In this document: one piece after another, positions 15,757-25,404 of the stretch
Layout of the letters: each line of letters starts with the position of its first letter
Numbering within the stretch: the first letter of the stretch is position 1
Source of the DNA: Amphritea japonica ATCC BAA-1530
GTDB taxonomy: Bacteria > Pseudomonadota > Gammaproteobacteria > Pseudomonadales > Balneatricaceae
Assembly (NCBI RefSeq): GCF_016592435.1
Contig: NZ_AP014545.1
Span: 186,001-250,000, forward strand
Length of the DNA stretch: 64,000 bases
Direction: 5' to 3'
The notes under the pieces: generated by a model
Seen by the model: only the letters and a program-made list of their open reading frames with translations
What the model was told of the DNA's origin: nothing
Database searches by the model: none
Position numbers and translations under genes: made by a program

Positions 15757-18474
15757 TTAGGTTAGTGTTTTATGGGGAGCAGCTTTTCCTTCAGCGCCTG
15801 TTGAAGAGTTAACCCATACCGCTGGAGGTTGCCAGTTTTTGGACCAACTGTGGATCTCTGTTGCTGGCATAGGGCGTGCGATACCGTAGCCCTGAGCTAT
15901 CTCACAGCCGAGTTGTAACAGAGATACCCCCTGTTCAGGAGTCTCAACACCCTCTGCAACGATATCGCGCTGGAATGCTTTCGCCAGGCCGAGCACCGCT
16001 TTAATAATTGCCATGTCTTCTGAGTTGCTGAGCATGCCGTTTACAAAAGTCCGGTCAATCTTAAGTACTTCAACAGGGAGATACTTAAGGTAGGTGAGCG
16101 AGGAATATCCGGTTCCGAAATCGTCCAGAGCGAATTTCACGCCCATCTGAGAGCAGATTTTCATCGTTTTCGAGACCTGCTGCAGGTCTTGCAGTGCACT
16201 GCTTTCAAGAATCTCTAGCTCAAAATTGGCAGGATTAGCCGTTGGATGAGCCGTTAATAATTGATGTAGTTGTTTTGAGAAACGGCTGTCTTGAAGTTGT
16301 TGCGCGCTGATATTAACGCTGACCCGGATATTTAAGCCGATGCTTTGCCACGCCGATAGCTGCTTCAATGCACTGGTAATAACCCATTGTCCAAGTTCAA
16401 TATCCAGATCATGATTATCAATATCTGGTAGAAAGGCAGCCGGTGGCAATAATCCTTTTTCGGGATGTAACCAGCGAATTAAGGCTTCAACTCCAATAAG
16501 TTCGCCGGTGCGCAAATGAACTTTAGGCTGGTAATAAAGAATAAATTCATTGTCAGCGAGTGCTTGCTGCAGCCGTTCTATTCGCTCATGACGGCCCTTT
16601 AACGAACGGTCGTGTACCGGATCAAAAATATGGTAACAATTCTTACTCTTCAATTTTGCTTGATACATGGCCTGATCTGCTTGGCGCAGGAGCTTGTCAG
16701 GTTCGGGGTCTTCTGTGGGGTAGAATGCAACCCCCAGACTGGCGGTGACATGGAGTAATGAATTATCTATTTTCACGCCAGCGGAGATCGTTTGAAGTAT
16801 ACGGTTTAGCAGGGGAATACAGGACTCGGTATCAGCCAGGTCGGTAAAGATCGCTACAAACTCATCCCCTCCAAGTCTTGCGATAGTATCGCCTTCCCTG
16901 AGAACCTGCTTCATCCGCTGGGCTACTTCTACCAGTAATTTATCGCCGACATCATGGCCGTATTGGTCATTGATCGCTTTAAAACCATCCAGATCAATAT
17001 AAACAACCGCGAGTGAATCCATCTGGCGGTCAGCATGTAAAATACCTTGCTGTAACCTGTCTGCCAGCAGAAGTCGGTTTGGTAATTCGGTGAGTGCATC
17101 AAAATGAGCGATATGGTGCAATTGTTTTTCATGCTCTTTTTGCAAGGTTATATCGTAAAACAGCCCGATATAGCACTTTGTCTGGCCCTGATCATCCTGT
17201 ACAGCGTTAATCGATAGTTGTTCCAGGTAGGTATGGCCATTTTTATGTCGATTATAGATTTCCCCTTCCCAATGGCCACTGCTAAGTAAACGTTTCCACA
17301 TGGTTTCATAAAACGCATCTGCCTGGAGGCCTGATTTCAACATTTTTGAGCTTTGCCCCAGCGTTTCTTCGCGGCTGTAACCTGTAATCGCTGTGTAGGC
17401 AGCGTTGACATCAAGAATTGTCCCGGTGGGGGAGGTGATGATGATTCCTTCTGAAGCATTCTGGAATACACTGGCGGCCTGGCGTAAACCTTCTTCTGTT
17501 GTTTTTCGATCAGTAATATCACGAATAACGCCAATAAAACCTAAGGCATCACCGGCGGAGTTTTTGATGACGGAGCCTAGTGTTTCTCCAACAAAAGTAT
17601 CGCCGTCATGACGCTTGTATGTCACTTCATATAAATCAGTTTTGGGGCTGGCATCAAGTGAGAAACGTAGTTTACCCTGGTATATAAAGTCAGCAATATC
17701 CGCATATAGAATGGCAGCGCTTTCACCTTTAAATTCCTGATACTTATAACCAAAAATACTCTCTGCACTTTTATTAGCGGTGATAATATTCCGATTACAG
17801 TCGGTATATATAATCGCATCGGTAATGTTATTCAGGATGGTATTTAGTGTGACCTCCTGTTCTTCTGCTTTTTGCCTTAAGGCGATGTTGCGTTTATTGA
17901 CGACGGCTAATAAGAAGAGAAGGGCCAGAAGGAGCGTGATTGAAAGCCCCATGATGTAGATAACCTGCTGGCTTTTACTGCTGAGCTCAGATGTTTGTAT
18001 GGCGACCATCTCTTCTAACTTTTCCTGGTATTGCCATAGTCCCTGATTACGACCACTCGCTGCTGAAGCATCGGTGATAATTGAAAACAGTAATTTTTGG
18101 TTGTTGCTGGTTATCGGGGTTGAATGTACTTCGACAGTGCGGATGCTGCCGTCGGCACTTTTGTGTCTGAAAATAAAATAATTACGGCCCTCCTTCTGAG
18201 CCAGTTTACGCTCATTAGCGACTTGTTCTTTTGTCAGCGTATTGATCTCTTGAATTACCATGCTGCGCAGAGTATTGAGTGGATATCCGTAAAACTGACT
18301 GGCTGCCTGGTTGGCATCAATAATTTCACCACTCATTGGGTCGATCAGCAACATAACAGCGTTATGTCGTGTAAACGCATCATTAAAGCTGATTTCAGCA
18401 TATGTGGGGGTAGTGATACCCAGTATTAATAGAAGGATTGCTATGTAGGTGAAGGGCTTCTTATTCAAAGACAT
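15757..18474 (-). CDS. Membrane PAS-PAS-PAS-GGDEF-EAL protein
   Basis: This is a 905-residue sensor. A signal-like N terminus (FTYIAILLLILGITTPTYA) exports a first PAS domain (about 35-140). A membrane helix at about 173-193 (IMGLSITLLLALLFLLAVV) leads into the cytoplasm. Two more PAS domains follow (about 210-325 and 335-450). The GGDEF domain starts at HFDALTELPNRL and has ARLGGDEFVAIF with an REGD inhibitory site. The EAL domain has VEALIRW, VNISAQQL, LEILES, LDDFGTGYSS, LKIDRTF and VAEGVET. Both c-di-GMP synthesis and breakdown are possible, with phosphodiesterase output common in this class. It diverges from the L,D-transpeptidase gene. Confidence 0.9.
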   Translation of the reverse strand: MSLNKKPFTYIAILLLILGITTPTYAEISFNDAFTRHNAVMLLIDPMSGEIIDANQAASQFYGYPLNTLRSMVIQEINTLTKEQVANERKLAQKEGRNYFIFRHKSADGSIRTVEVHSTPITSNNQKLLFSIITDASAASGRNQGLWQYQEKLEEMVAIQTSELSSKSQQVIYIMGLSITLLLALLFLLAVVNKRNIALRQKAEEQEVTLNTILNNITDAIIYTDCNRNIITANKSAESIFGYKYQEFKGESAAILYADIADFIYQGKLRFSLDASPKTDLYEVTYKRHDGDTFVGETLGSVIKNSAGDALGFIGVIRDITDRKTTEEGLRQAASVFQNASEGIIITSPTGTILDVNAAYTAITGYSREETLGQSSKMLKSGLQADAFYETMWKRLLSSGHWEGEIYNRHKNGHTYLEQLSINAVQDDQGQTKCYIGLFYDITLQKEHEKQLHHIAHFDALTELPNRLLLADRLQQGILHADRQMDSLAVVYIDLDGFKAINDQYGHDVGDKLLVEVAQRMKQVLREGDTIARLGGDEFVAIFTDLADTESCIPLLNRILQTISAGVKIDNSLLHVTASLGVAFYPTEDPEPDKLLRQADQAMYQAKLKSKNCYHIFDPVHDRSLKGRHERIERLQQALADNEFILYYQPKVHLRTGELIGVEALIRWLHPEKGLLPPAAFLPDIDNHDLDIELGQWVITSALKQLSAWQSIGLNIRVSVNISAQQLQDSRFSKQLHQLLTAHPTANPANFELEILESSALQDLQQVSKTMKICSQMGVKFALDDFGTGYSSLTYLKYLPVEVLKIDRTFVNGMLSNSEDMAIIKAVLGLAKAFQRDIVAEGVETPEQGVSLLQLGCEIAQGYGIARPMPATEIHSWSKNWQPPAVWVNSSTGAEGKAAPHKTLT

Positions 18475-18818
18475 TGATGCCGCCTTGCTATTGAAATCAT
18501 ACAGTCCGAAGGAAAATATTCCTTCATGATGGTGGCGTGTTTCGTTTGAAATAAAGCCGCACGTTTTGAGTGTATATTAAGTTTCTGAGTATTTGAAGGC
18601 GGTGTATTAGCACTACCGCGATACCGTTTGTTTGATATTACCGGACCTCAGTGACTGTAGTCTTTGTCCTATATCTGAATTCACAGCTTTGTACCTACAA
18701 AGGCTATCTAAATTGGTTATCAGGGGCGTTTGTCTTATCTGCTTTTGATTTTTCTGCTTTTAGGGTCTGTAATTAATGGACACAGATTTCCAGTTGAATG
18801 GAATCTGGAGGAGTGAGT
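18475..18818. other. Divergent intergenic region, PAS-GGDEF-EAL gene and L,D-transpeptidase
   Basis: This is about 340 bp. The only clear structure is the inverted repeat at 18687-18702. No confident sigma-70 promoter, RNA gene or small ORF with a good ribosome site was found. Confidence 0.5.
18687..18702. promoter_or_regulatory. Inverted repeat upstream of the L,D-transpeptidase gene
   Basis: CTTTGTACCTACAAAG is a 7-2-7 inverted repeat about 117 bp before the transpeptidase start. It could be an operator. No regulator can be assigned. Confidence 0.35.
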
Positions 18819-20057
18819 ATGGGGCTTTCCCGGTTTTTCTGCGTTTGTGCTGCTTTAATGCTTTTTACCAGTAGTAGTGTATCCGCAGTAGAGCCTCCGA
18901 CAATGTTATCAGCGTTGCTGAATCAGCATCAGCAGGGTACCGGAGTGCCCGATGCCCGGTTTAGTAATTTAGAGGAGGCTTCTCTTTTTTATCAACGGCT
19001 GAACCAGCAGGCTCACTGGCCCCGGTTAGCTGGGGGTTCGCTTTTGCGTCAGGATGATCGCGATACTGAGATCACTATCCTGCGCCAACAATTGATGCTG
19101 CTGGGGGACTATCGGCGCCTAACTCAGGCTCTTATTGATGAAGAGTATTTTGACCAGGAACTGTCTGAGGCTTTGAAACAGTTTCAGTACCGCCATGGTG
19201 CAAAAGTGGATGGGATTCTAGGTCCGAAGAGTCGTGCCCTCTTGAACGTACCTCCCTCTCAACGACTCAATCAGCTAAGTTTAAATCAATATCGAGTCAG
19301 CCAGTTCAGGGCCTTGGCTCTGGGGCGTTATATTCAGGTCAACATTCCTGAATTCAGGTTACGCCTGGTAGATCAGGGAGATACCGTATTGCAGCTGAAA
19401 ACCATAGTGGGTCGTAAAAAACGTAAAACACCGGTGTTTACTACCGATATTAAGGCACTGGTGATGAACCCCTCCTGGACAGTCCCTAAAAGTATTGGTT
19501 GGAAGGATATTATTCCAGCATGGCAAGCCGACCCTGAATACCTGAGTCGAAAAAACCTCAGTGTTGCTCAGGGTTGGGGCAATCAGCGAGTATTACTGCC
19601 CAGTAGCGAAGTCGAGCCGCAGTCGATGTATAACAGTGATGAGTATCGTTACTTCTGGGAAGCGCCTGGGCAGGGAAATACGCTGGGGCGCATCAAATTT
19701 TTGTCTCACAGCCGTTATGCTATTTATCTGCATGACACATCGGCACCTGGGTTGTTTAACCGGGACAGGCGTGATCTGAGCTCCGGCTGTATCCGGGTTG
19801 AGCGGGCGGAAGATTTGGCTCAACATCTGATACAGCTAGACAGCCCTGAGCAGTTGCCCCAGCTTGGCTCTACCCTGATGACAGAGAAAACCAGCGAGAT
19901 TTATCTGCGTCATCCCGTACCGGTGCATATGACGTACTGGACTGCCTGGGTGGATAATCAGGGCCTGTTAAATTTTCGTGATGATATTTATCGTCGTGAT
20001 GAGTGGGAGCATAGCCAGCTTTTTGCTACCAGTCAGTTAGGGAGTCCCAAATTCTGA
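18819..20057 (+). CDS. L,D-transpeptidase with peptidoglycan-binding domain (YcbB/LdtD-like)
   Basis: From the ATG behind GGAGGAG the protein has 412 residues; a start 21 nt earlier would place the ribosome site inside the gene. A signal peptide (MGLSRFFCVCAALMLFTSSS) is followed by a PG-binding domain at about 105-142 (YFDQELSEALKQFQYRHGAK and VDGILGPKS). The YkuD catalytic domain ends in HDTSAPGLFNRDRRDLSSGC, with the nucleophile Cys in SSGCIRV. It makes 3-3 crosslinks in the periplasm. It is shorter than E. coli LdtD (about 615) but has the same domain order. The next gene is a MepK-like endopeptidase, the same pairing as ycbB-ycbK in E. coli. Confidence 0.9.
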   Translation: MGLSRFFCVCAALMLFTSSSVSAVEPPTMLSALLNQHQQGTGVPDARFSNLEEASLFYQRLNQQAHWPRLAGGSLLRQDDRDTEITILRQQLMLLGDYRRLTQALIDEEYFDQELSEALKQFQYRHGAKVDGILGPKSRALLNVPPSQRLNQLSLNQYRVSQFRALALGRYIQVNIPEFRLRLVDQGDTVLQLKTIVGRKKRKTPVFTTDIKALVMNPSWTVPKSIGWKDIIPAWQADPEYLSRKNLSVAQGWGNQRVLLPSSEVEPQSMYNSDEYRYFWEAPGQGNTLGRIKFLSHSRYAIYLHDTSAPGLFNRDRRDLSSGCIRVERAEDLAQHLIQLDSPEQLPQLGSTLMTEKTSEIYLRHPVPVHMTYWTAWVDNQGLLNFRDDIYRRDEWEHSQLFATSQLGSPKF

Positions 20058-20156
20058 GCAGGTATATTTAAACAAGTGATTAAAAACTGTACAGACATGA
20101 TGTGTTCGTGGATAATTGCTGGCTGAATTTTAACCAGCTTGAAGCGTTTTTACTTA

Positions 20157-20732
20157 ATGACAAATATAAAACACTCGCGCAGGGTCTTTTTGCGCAATAT
20201 CGCACTGTTATCTGCAGGTGCGGCTCTCCCTTCCAGGGCCTTTGCAAATCACAATGTAACAGGGGTTGTGGATTCCTTTCCTTCAGAGATGTCTCTCTCG
20301 TTTAGTAATCTTCATACCGGAGAAAAGCTGAAGACAACCTTCTTTTGTGAGGGAAACTTTGTCAATGAAAGTATGGATGCGATCTGTCATCTGCTGCGGG
20401 ATCATCGAAATAATGAAGTCGGTAAGATGAGCCCCGATCTGATGCTGTTATTACATGACCTGCAACAGACACTTGAGGTTGATCAGCCCTTTGAAGTGAT
20501 TTCCGGTTACCGGTCGCCGGCCACCAATGCAATGTTAAGTCAGCGAAGCAGTAAAGTTGCAAAGAAAAGTCTGCATATGCAGGGCAAAGCGGTTGATATT
20601 CGTATCCCGGGGATTCGTCTGACGGACCTGCATCGGGCTGCACGCCAGATAGATCGTGGTGGCGTTGGCCTCTATACGGGTAGTCGGTTTGTTCATTTAG
20701 ATACAGGCAGGCCCAGATACTGGGGTAGTTAA
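20157..20732 (+). CDS. MepK-like murein DD-endopeptidase (YcbK, DUF882/peptidase M15)
   Basis: From the ATG at 20157 the protein has 191 residues and begins MTNIKHSRRVFLRNIALLSA, a twin-arginine-type signal like that of E. coli YcbK. An upstream in-frame TTG is less likely. The M15 fold has ISGYRSPATNAML, the zinc ligands in HMQGKAVDIRI (His, Asp) and the last His in RFVHLDTGR. MepK cleaves mDAP-mDAP (3-3) crosslinks, the product of L,D-transpeptidases. Adjacency to the transpeptidase gene supports a shared role in remodelling 3-3 linked peptidoglycan. Confidence 0.9.
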   Translation: MTNIKHSRRVFLRNIALLSAGAALPSRAFANHNVTGVVDSFPSEMSLSFSNLHTGEKLKTTFFCEGNFVNESMDAICHLLRDHRNNEVGKMSPDLMLLLHDLQQTLEVDQPFEVISGYRSPATNAMLSQRSSKVAKKSLHMQGKAVDIRIPGIRLTDLHRAARQIDRGGVGLYTGSRFVHLDTGRPRYWGS

Positions 20733-20855
20733 CAGATTTAACCTGTGAGGATTTTCATCTGAAGGAGTCTGACAGACCAGTACGGGGCTTCGTGTTGAAA
20801 GGGTTAAGGCCTTGATCGCTTCAGAGACGTTCGTTCGCTGGTTCGTTCTCAGGCA

Positions 20856-21860
20856 TTAGCGCTTTAATTGTAGATAGCTGGTGGGCGTTAACCCGGTCCA
20901 CTGTTTAAATGCCCGGGTAAAAGAGCGGGACTCGCTATATCCCAGTGTGTGCGCGATTTCAGATACGGATAGCTTCTGGGAAAACAGCTTCTCGATGGCC
21001 AGATCTCGTCGAATTTCATCTTTAATTTGTGGATAAGAACTTCCTTCGCTCTTAAGTTTACGCCGTAGTGTTTGGGAGCTGATATTAAACTGCTGCGCAA
21101 GCGCTTCAAACGAGGGGCATTGAAGCACCTCATTCCCCTGTTGCAGTAATAGTGCCCGGATACGTGCCCGAAAACCTTGCTCATCGCCGGGAATCGTAAT
21201 CAGATCTGCCGGTGAGTGCCGTAGGAACTGTGATAGATCACGTTGAGTTCTAACCGGGGGTTGTGCGAGAAAATCGGCACTGAAGCTGAATTTCAGACTG
21301 GGTTGACTGAAATAATGCTGGCAGGGGAATAGGTGTTTCAGTTCGCTGCTATGGTCTGGTTCAGAGTAGGTGAAGCTGACCTGATTAAGGGGTATTTTTT
21401 TACCCACCACCCAACTGGCGTAACGATGCCAGATAACCATCCAAAATTCTTGGTAAAAAAAGTCAGGATCAAGTTCCGGTTGGGCAAAAATAATTTCAAA
21501 TTCAACCCGATTATCCCGCTGCTGCATGTTCATCTGAATATCATCGGTAAACAGGTTATAGAACTGGATACCCTGCGCTAACACCGCTTCAAGGGAGTCG
21601 TAGTTTAATGAGTGTCGCGCCATAAAGGCGAATGCTCCTGATTTACAGGGGTGAGCGGTACAGCCCAAAAACTCATCACTTAACATCGACCAAATCGTCT
21701 GTACCAGCCGAGTCATCTGATCGCCATGGATCCTGAGTCCAGCTTGCTTTAAGTGTGCCCGTTCTATACCAAGTTCCTCTAACAGGCTATTGGTTTCGAG
21801 GCCCTTCCTCGCAGCACAATTGAGTGCTGCCTGAATGTAATGAACATCAACTGTCGCCAT
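20856..21860 (-). CDS. AraC-family transcriptional regulator
   Basis: This is a 334-residue protein. The N-terminal domain (about 1-200) is of the Arabinose_bd type shared with OruR and ArgR-like regulators. The C-terminal AraC DNA-binding domain has two helix-turn-helix units, SFEALAQQFNISSQTLRRKL and LSVSEIAHTLGYSESRSFTR, ending FKQWTGLTPTSYLQ. Such regulators often control neighbouring catabolic genes. It is transcribed divergently from the acyl-CoA cluster across 192 bp that contain a palindrome (21960-21974). It probably activates that cluster in response to a pathway intermediate; this is inference from position. Confidence 0.9.
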   Translation of the reverse strand: MATVDVHYIQAALNCAARKGLETNSLLEELGIERAHLKQAGLRIHGDQMTRLVQTIWSMLSDEFLGCTAHPCKSGAFAFMARHSLNYDSLEAVLAQGIQFYNLFTDDIQMNMQQRDNRVEFEIIFAQPELDPDFFYQEFWMVIWHRYASWVVGKKIPLNQVSFTYSEPDHSSELKHLFPCQHYFSQPSLKFSFSADFLAQPPVRTQRDLSQFLRHSPADLITIPGDEQGFRARIRALLLQQGNEVLQCPSFEALAQQFNISSQTLRRKLKSEGSSYPQIKDEIRRDLAIEKLFSQKLSVSEIAHTLGYSESRSFTRAFKQWTGLTPTSYLQLKR

Positions 21861-21959
21861 AGTCTATCCGTTATACATTAACTGATTTTTGCCCGTCGTA
21901 CTGGATGCTGGAAACTACCGGAGAAGCTGTTCGACTAATAGATAGTATGTAATATTTTG

Positions 21960-21974
21960 TGACGTAAGTCGTCA
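21960..21974. promoter_or_regulatory. Palindromic operator candidate in the AraC/acyl-CoA intergenic region
   Basis: TGACGTAAGTCGTCA is a perfect 5-5-5 palindrome about 80 bp upstream of the enoyl-CoA hydratase start. AraC-family proteins more often bind direct repeats, so another factor is possible. Confidence 0.45.
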
Positions 21975-22052
21975 TATTAGGACATTTTATGACAACTTGT
22001 TTTCCGCCATAGTGAGTGTTCGCTATAGGAAAACCGATTGTAGGTACCAAAT

Positions 22053-22826
22053 ATGTCTGAGAAGTTATTGGTTGAGTTGGTTGAGCACACCGCCGTAGTC
22101 ACGATTAACAACCCTCCGGCGAATACCTGGGACAGAGAAAGCCTGGCAGCACTTAAGCTACTGGTTGAAGAGCTTAACGCTAACTCTGAGGTTTACAGTC
22201 TGGTACTGACCGGTTCTGGGGATAAGTTTTTCTCTGCTGGTGCCGACTTGAATATGTTTGCTGACGGGGATAAAGGTAACGCTCGTGAGATTTCCAGTTT
22301 ATTCGGACAAGCTTTTGAAGCGCTAAGCTGTTTTCGTGGCGTATCTATTGCGGCAATGAACGGCTATGCAATGGGGGGTGGGCTTGAGTGCGCACTGGCT
22401 TGTGATATTCGTATTGCCGAAGCGCAGATTTCAATTGCACTACCCGAAGCTAAAGTAGGTTTACTCCCTTGTGCTGGTGGAACTCAGCGCTTGTTAAGTC
22501 TGGCCGGAGAGGGTTGGGTGAAACGTATGATTCTCTGCGGTGAGCGATTAACCGCTGAACAGGCCCACACCGTTGGTATTATCGAAGAAGTGGTTGACCG
22601 GGGAGTAGCTAAAGCAGCGGCGATGGCGATGGCGAAAAAAGTAGCCCAGCAGAGTCCTTCCAGTGTTGCTGCCTGTAAATCACTGATTCAGGAGTCACGT
22701 ACTGAGCTGGAAAAGGGACTACTCCGCGAACGGGAATTGTTTATCGACCTGTTCGATACCGCTGACCAGAGCGAGGGTGTTAGCGCCTTCTTGGAAAAGC
22801 GCTCGCCCGAGTGGAAAAATGCCTGA
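22053..22826 (+). CDS. Enoyl-CoA hydratase/isomerase family protein
   Basis: This is a 257-residue crotonase-fold protein. The oxyanion-hole segments are visible as GDKFFSAGADLNMF and NGYAMGGGLECALACD. ALPEAKVGLLPCAGGTQRL carries the catalytic Glu region. It hydrates trans-2-enoyl-CoA to 3-hydroxyacyl-CoA in beta-oxidation or branched-chain degradation. It is the first gene of a five-gene acyl-CoA cluster that also has a thiolase, acyl-CoA dehydrogenase, SDR dehydrogenase and acyl-CoA synthetase, which together provide each step of one beta-oxidation cycle plus activation. The chain length of the substrate is not evident. Confidence 0.9.
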   Translation: MSEKLLVELVEHTAVVTINNPPANTWDRESLAALKLLVEELNANSEVYSLVLTGSGDKFFSAGADLNMFADGDKGNAREISSLFGQAFEALSCFRGVSIAAMNGYAMGGGLECALACDIRIAEAQISIALPEAKVGLLPCAGGTQRLLSLAGEGWVKRMILCGERLTAEQAHTVGIIEEVVDRGVAKAAAMAMAKKVAQQSPSSVAACKSLIQESRTELEKGLLRERELFIDLFDTADQSEGVSAFLEKRSPEWKNA

Positions 22827-22915
22827 TATCGTCATGTGTACAGAAGCATGTCGTCAGATCAAATTGCTATCAAAATAAATAAGCTGAATGGGCAAGCCCC
22901 ATCGAGAGAAGACCA

Positions 22916-24103
22916 ATGTCACAGAATCAAGATCCGATTGTAATTGTTGCCGCAACCCGTACTCCGATGGGAGGGCTGATGGGAGCCTTGAGCGAAGTAC
23001 CCTCGCCTCAACTGGGTGCAACGGCGATTAAAGCGGCAATAGATCGTTCCGGGCTTAATGCCAGCGATGTTGATCAGGTCATTATGGGCTGTGTATTACC
23101 TGGTGGTCTGGGGCAGGCTCCCGCTCGACAAGCTGCGCTGGGTGCTGAATTACCGCTGTCTGCTGGCTGTGTCACTATCAATAAGATGTGCGGCTCAGGA
23201 ATGAAGGCGGTAATGGATGCCCATGATCAGATCAAGGCAGGCACCAGCTCAGTAATGGTGGCCGGCGGCATGGAAAACATGAGCCAGTCTCCTTACTTGT
23301 TGCCAAAAGGTCGTGGCGGTATGCGTATGGGTCATAGCCAGGTACTGGATTCGATGTTTTTTGATGGGCTTGAAGATGCTTACGAGGGTGGCCTGATGGG
23401 ATCTTTCGCCCAGGCAACAGCTGACAGTTTTGGTGTGACTCGTGAGGCGATGGATAATTTTGCGATTGAATCTCTGAGCCGTGCGAACAAAGCGATCAAC
23501 GAAGGTTGGTTTGAGAATGAGATTGCGCCGGTTACGATTAAGAGTCGTAAAGGCGATACGCAAGTAGCGATAGATGAGCAGCCGGGTAATGCGAATCCGG
23601 ACAAAATTCCACAACTGCGTCCGGCCTTTAAAAAAGACGGTACGGTGACGGCGGCTAACTCCAGCTCTATCTCTGATGGTGCTGCTGCGCTGGTGATGAT
23701 GAGCGAAAGTGAGGCCAAAGCGCGGGGCCTGCAACCACTGGCTCGCATTACCGGGCATATGACACATGCTCAACGTCCCGCTGATTTTTCAATAGCGCCG
23801 ATTTCAGCCGTTCAGAAACTGTTAGATAAGGTAAATTGGACCAGCGATGACGTTGATCTTTATGAGATTAACGAAGCCTTCGCCGTTGTGACCATGCTGG
23901 CAACGCAGAAACTGGAACTGGATTCAGCAAAGGTCAATGTTCACGGTGGCGCATGCGCATTAGGTCATCCCATCGGTTGTTCCGGCGCCCGGGTTCTGGT
24001 TACCCTGATCCACGCGCTGAAACGACTGGGCAAGCAGCGTGGCGTAGCGTCCCTTTGTATCGGTGGCGGTGAGGCGACGGCTGTTGCAATCGAAATGATC
24101 TGA
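22916..24103 (+). CDS. Acetyl-CoA acetyltransferase (thiolase)
   Basis: This is a 395-residue thiolase. The active-site Cys is in INKMCGSGMKAVMD (about residue 91). The second Cys and His are in NVHGGACALGHPIGCSGARV, and the C terminus has CIGGGEATAVAIE. It either condenses or cleaves acyl-CoA. Its position after enoyl-CoA hydratase suggests the thiolytic step. Similarity is to AtoB/PhaA-type biosynthetic thiolases as well as to degradative ones, so the direction is not certain. An AGAGAAGACC ribosome site precedes the ATG. Confidence 0.92.
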   Translation: MSQNQDPIVIVAATRTPMGGLMGALSEVPSPQLGATAIKAAIDRSGLNASDVDQVIMGCVLPGGLGQAPARQAALGAELPLSAGCVTINKMCGSGMKAVMDAHDQIKAGTSSVMVAGGMENMSQSPYLLPKGRGGMRMGHSQVLDSMFFDGLEDAYEGGLMGSFAQATADSFGVTREAMDNFAIESLSRANKAINEGWFENEIAPVTIKSRKGDTQVAIDEQPGNANPDKIPQLRPAFKKDGTVTAANSSSISDGAAALVMMSESEAKARGLQPLARITGHMTHAQRPADFSIAPISAVQKLLDKVNWTSDDVDLYEINEAFAVVTMLATQKLELDSAKVNVHGGACALGHPIGCSGARVLVTLIHALKRLGKQRGVASLCIGGGEATAVAIEMI

Positions 24104-24136
24104 ACAGCGCTACGCTGTGCTTAAATGATCTCATTC

Positions 24137-24158
24137 AGGGGCTGGTTATTCCGCCCCT
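24137..24158 (+). terminator. Weak hairpin inside the acyl-CoA cluster
   Basis: AGGGGC (24137-24142) pairs with GCCCCT (24153-24158), followed by only two further T residues. It lies in the 108-nt gap between the thiolase and acyl-CoA dehydrogenase genes. It may reduce but not stop read-through. Confidence 0.35.
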
Positions 24159-24211
24159 TTACCTGATTAAAGCGTACTTGTTAAAGAGTACATGAAAGAG
24201 AGAACCACCTG

Positions 24212-25369
24212 ATGGATATGACCCTAACCGAAGACCAGTCCATGATTCAGGATATGGCGCGTAAGTTTGCCCAGACTGAACTGGCTCCTGTTGCCGAGAA
24301 ACTAGATCAGGAAGGTGATCGTGCATTGTTCCTTAAAAACCTGAACAGTTTGGCTGAACTTGGTTTTATGGGGCTAAATGTTGATGATCAATACGGTGGT
24401 GCCGAAGCGGGCACCGTTGTGTTTAGCCTCGCGGTTACTGAGATCGCCCGGGCTTGTGCTTCAACTGCTGTGACGATGTCGGTCACTAACATGGTTGCTG
24501 AAGTTATTCAGGCGGTTGCTTCTGAAGAACAGAAAAAGCGTTATTTGCCCAAGCTGTGCAGTGGTGAATACCCTGCGGGTGGTTTCTGTCTGACGGAGAC
24601 CACTGCCGGTTCTGATCCTTCCAATATGAAAACCACAGCGGTTCTGGAAGGTGATGAGTGGATACTGAATGGCGCTAAACAATTTATCACCAGTGCAGAA
24701 TACGCCGGAGTTTTTGTTGTTTGGGCCGTGACTGATAAGAGTCAGCCCAGAGGTAAAGGCATCTCCTGTTTTCTGGTTGAAAATAACATTCCCGGGTTGT
24801 CTGTATCTAAAGCGGAAAAGAAAATGGGTCAGCATGCGTCGGCCACCAATGAAGTACTGTTCGAAAATTGCCGCATTCCCAAAAGTGCGCTGATGGGCGA
24901 ATTGAATCAGGGCTTCAAAGTGGCGGTCGGTGAGTTAGCAGGTGGTCGTATCGGTGTTGGATCTATCGCTCTGGGTATTGGTCAGGCTGCGATGGATTAC
25001 GCGCGAGATTACATCACTGAGCGCCAACAGTTCGGTAAGCCTATTGCGAGCTTCCAGGGGCTGCAGTGGATGCTGGCTGATGCTTTTACCGATCTGGAAG
25101 CGGCTCGTCTGCTATTGATGAACGCTGCGGATAAAAAAGCCAAAAGTCAGCCTTTTTCTAAAGAGGCATCCATGGCTAAGCTGTTTGCGTCTGAGAAAGC
25201 GAATAAGGCCTGCTATACCGCTCTGCAACTGATGGGTGGCTATGGCTATATCAAAGAGTATCCATTGGAGCGTTATGCCCGTGATGTTCGCATAACTTCT
25301 ATTTACGAAGGGACTAGTGAGATTCAACGGGTCATTATTGCCCGTGAACTGCTACGCGAAATCGCATAA
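24212..25369 (+). CDS. Acyl-CoA dehydrogenase
   Basis: This is a 385-residue FAD enzyme. The conserved stretches are FCLTETTAGSDPSNMKTTA and EWILNGAKQFIT. The C-terminal signature is QLMGGYGYIKEYPLERYARD followed by ITSIYEGTSEIQRVIIAREL, with the catalytic Glu in YEGT. It oxidises acyl-CoA to enoyl-CoA, passing electrons to ETF. It resembles short- or branched-chain acyl-CoA dehydrogenases. A second in-frame ATG lies six bases downstream of the chosen start. It follows the thiolase and precedes the SDR gene. Confidence 0.93.
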   Translation: MDMTLTEDQSMIQDMARKFAQTELAPVAEKLDQEGDRALFLKNLNSLAELGFMGLNVDDQYGGAEAGTVVFSLAVTEIARACASTAVTMSVTNMVAEVIQAVASEEQKKRYLPKLCSGEYPAGGFCLTETTAGSDPSNMKTTAVLEGDEWILNGAKQFITSAEYAGVFVVWAVTDKSQPRGKGISCFLVENNIPGLSVSKAEKKMGQHASATNEVLFENCRIPKSALMGELNQGFKVAVGELAGGRIGVGSIALGIGQAAMDYARDYITERQQFGKPIASFQGLQWMLADAFTDLEAARLLLMNAADKKAKSQPFSKEASMAKLFASEKANKACYTALQLMGGYGYIKEYPLERYARDVRITSIYEGTSEIQRVIIARELLREIA

Positions 25370-25404
25370 AACAATTAAAAGAATTCTAGAGAAGGGATAA
25401 AAAC

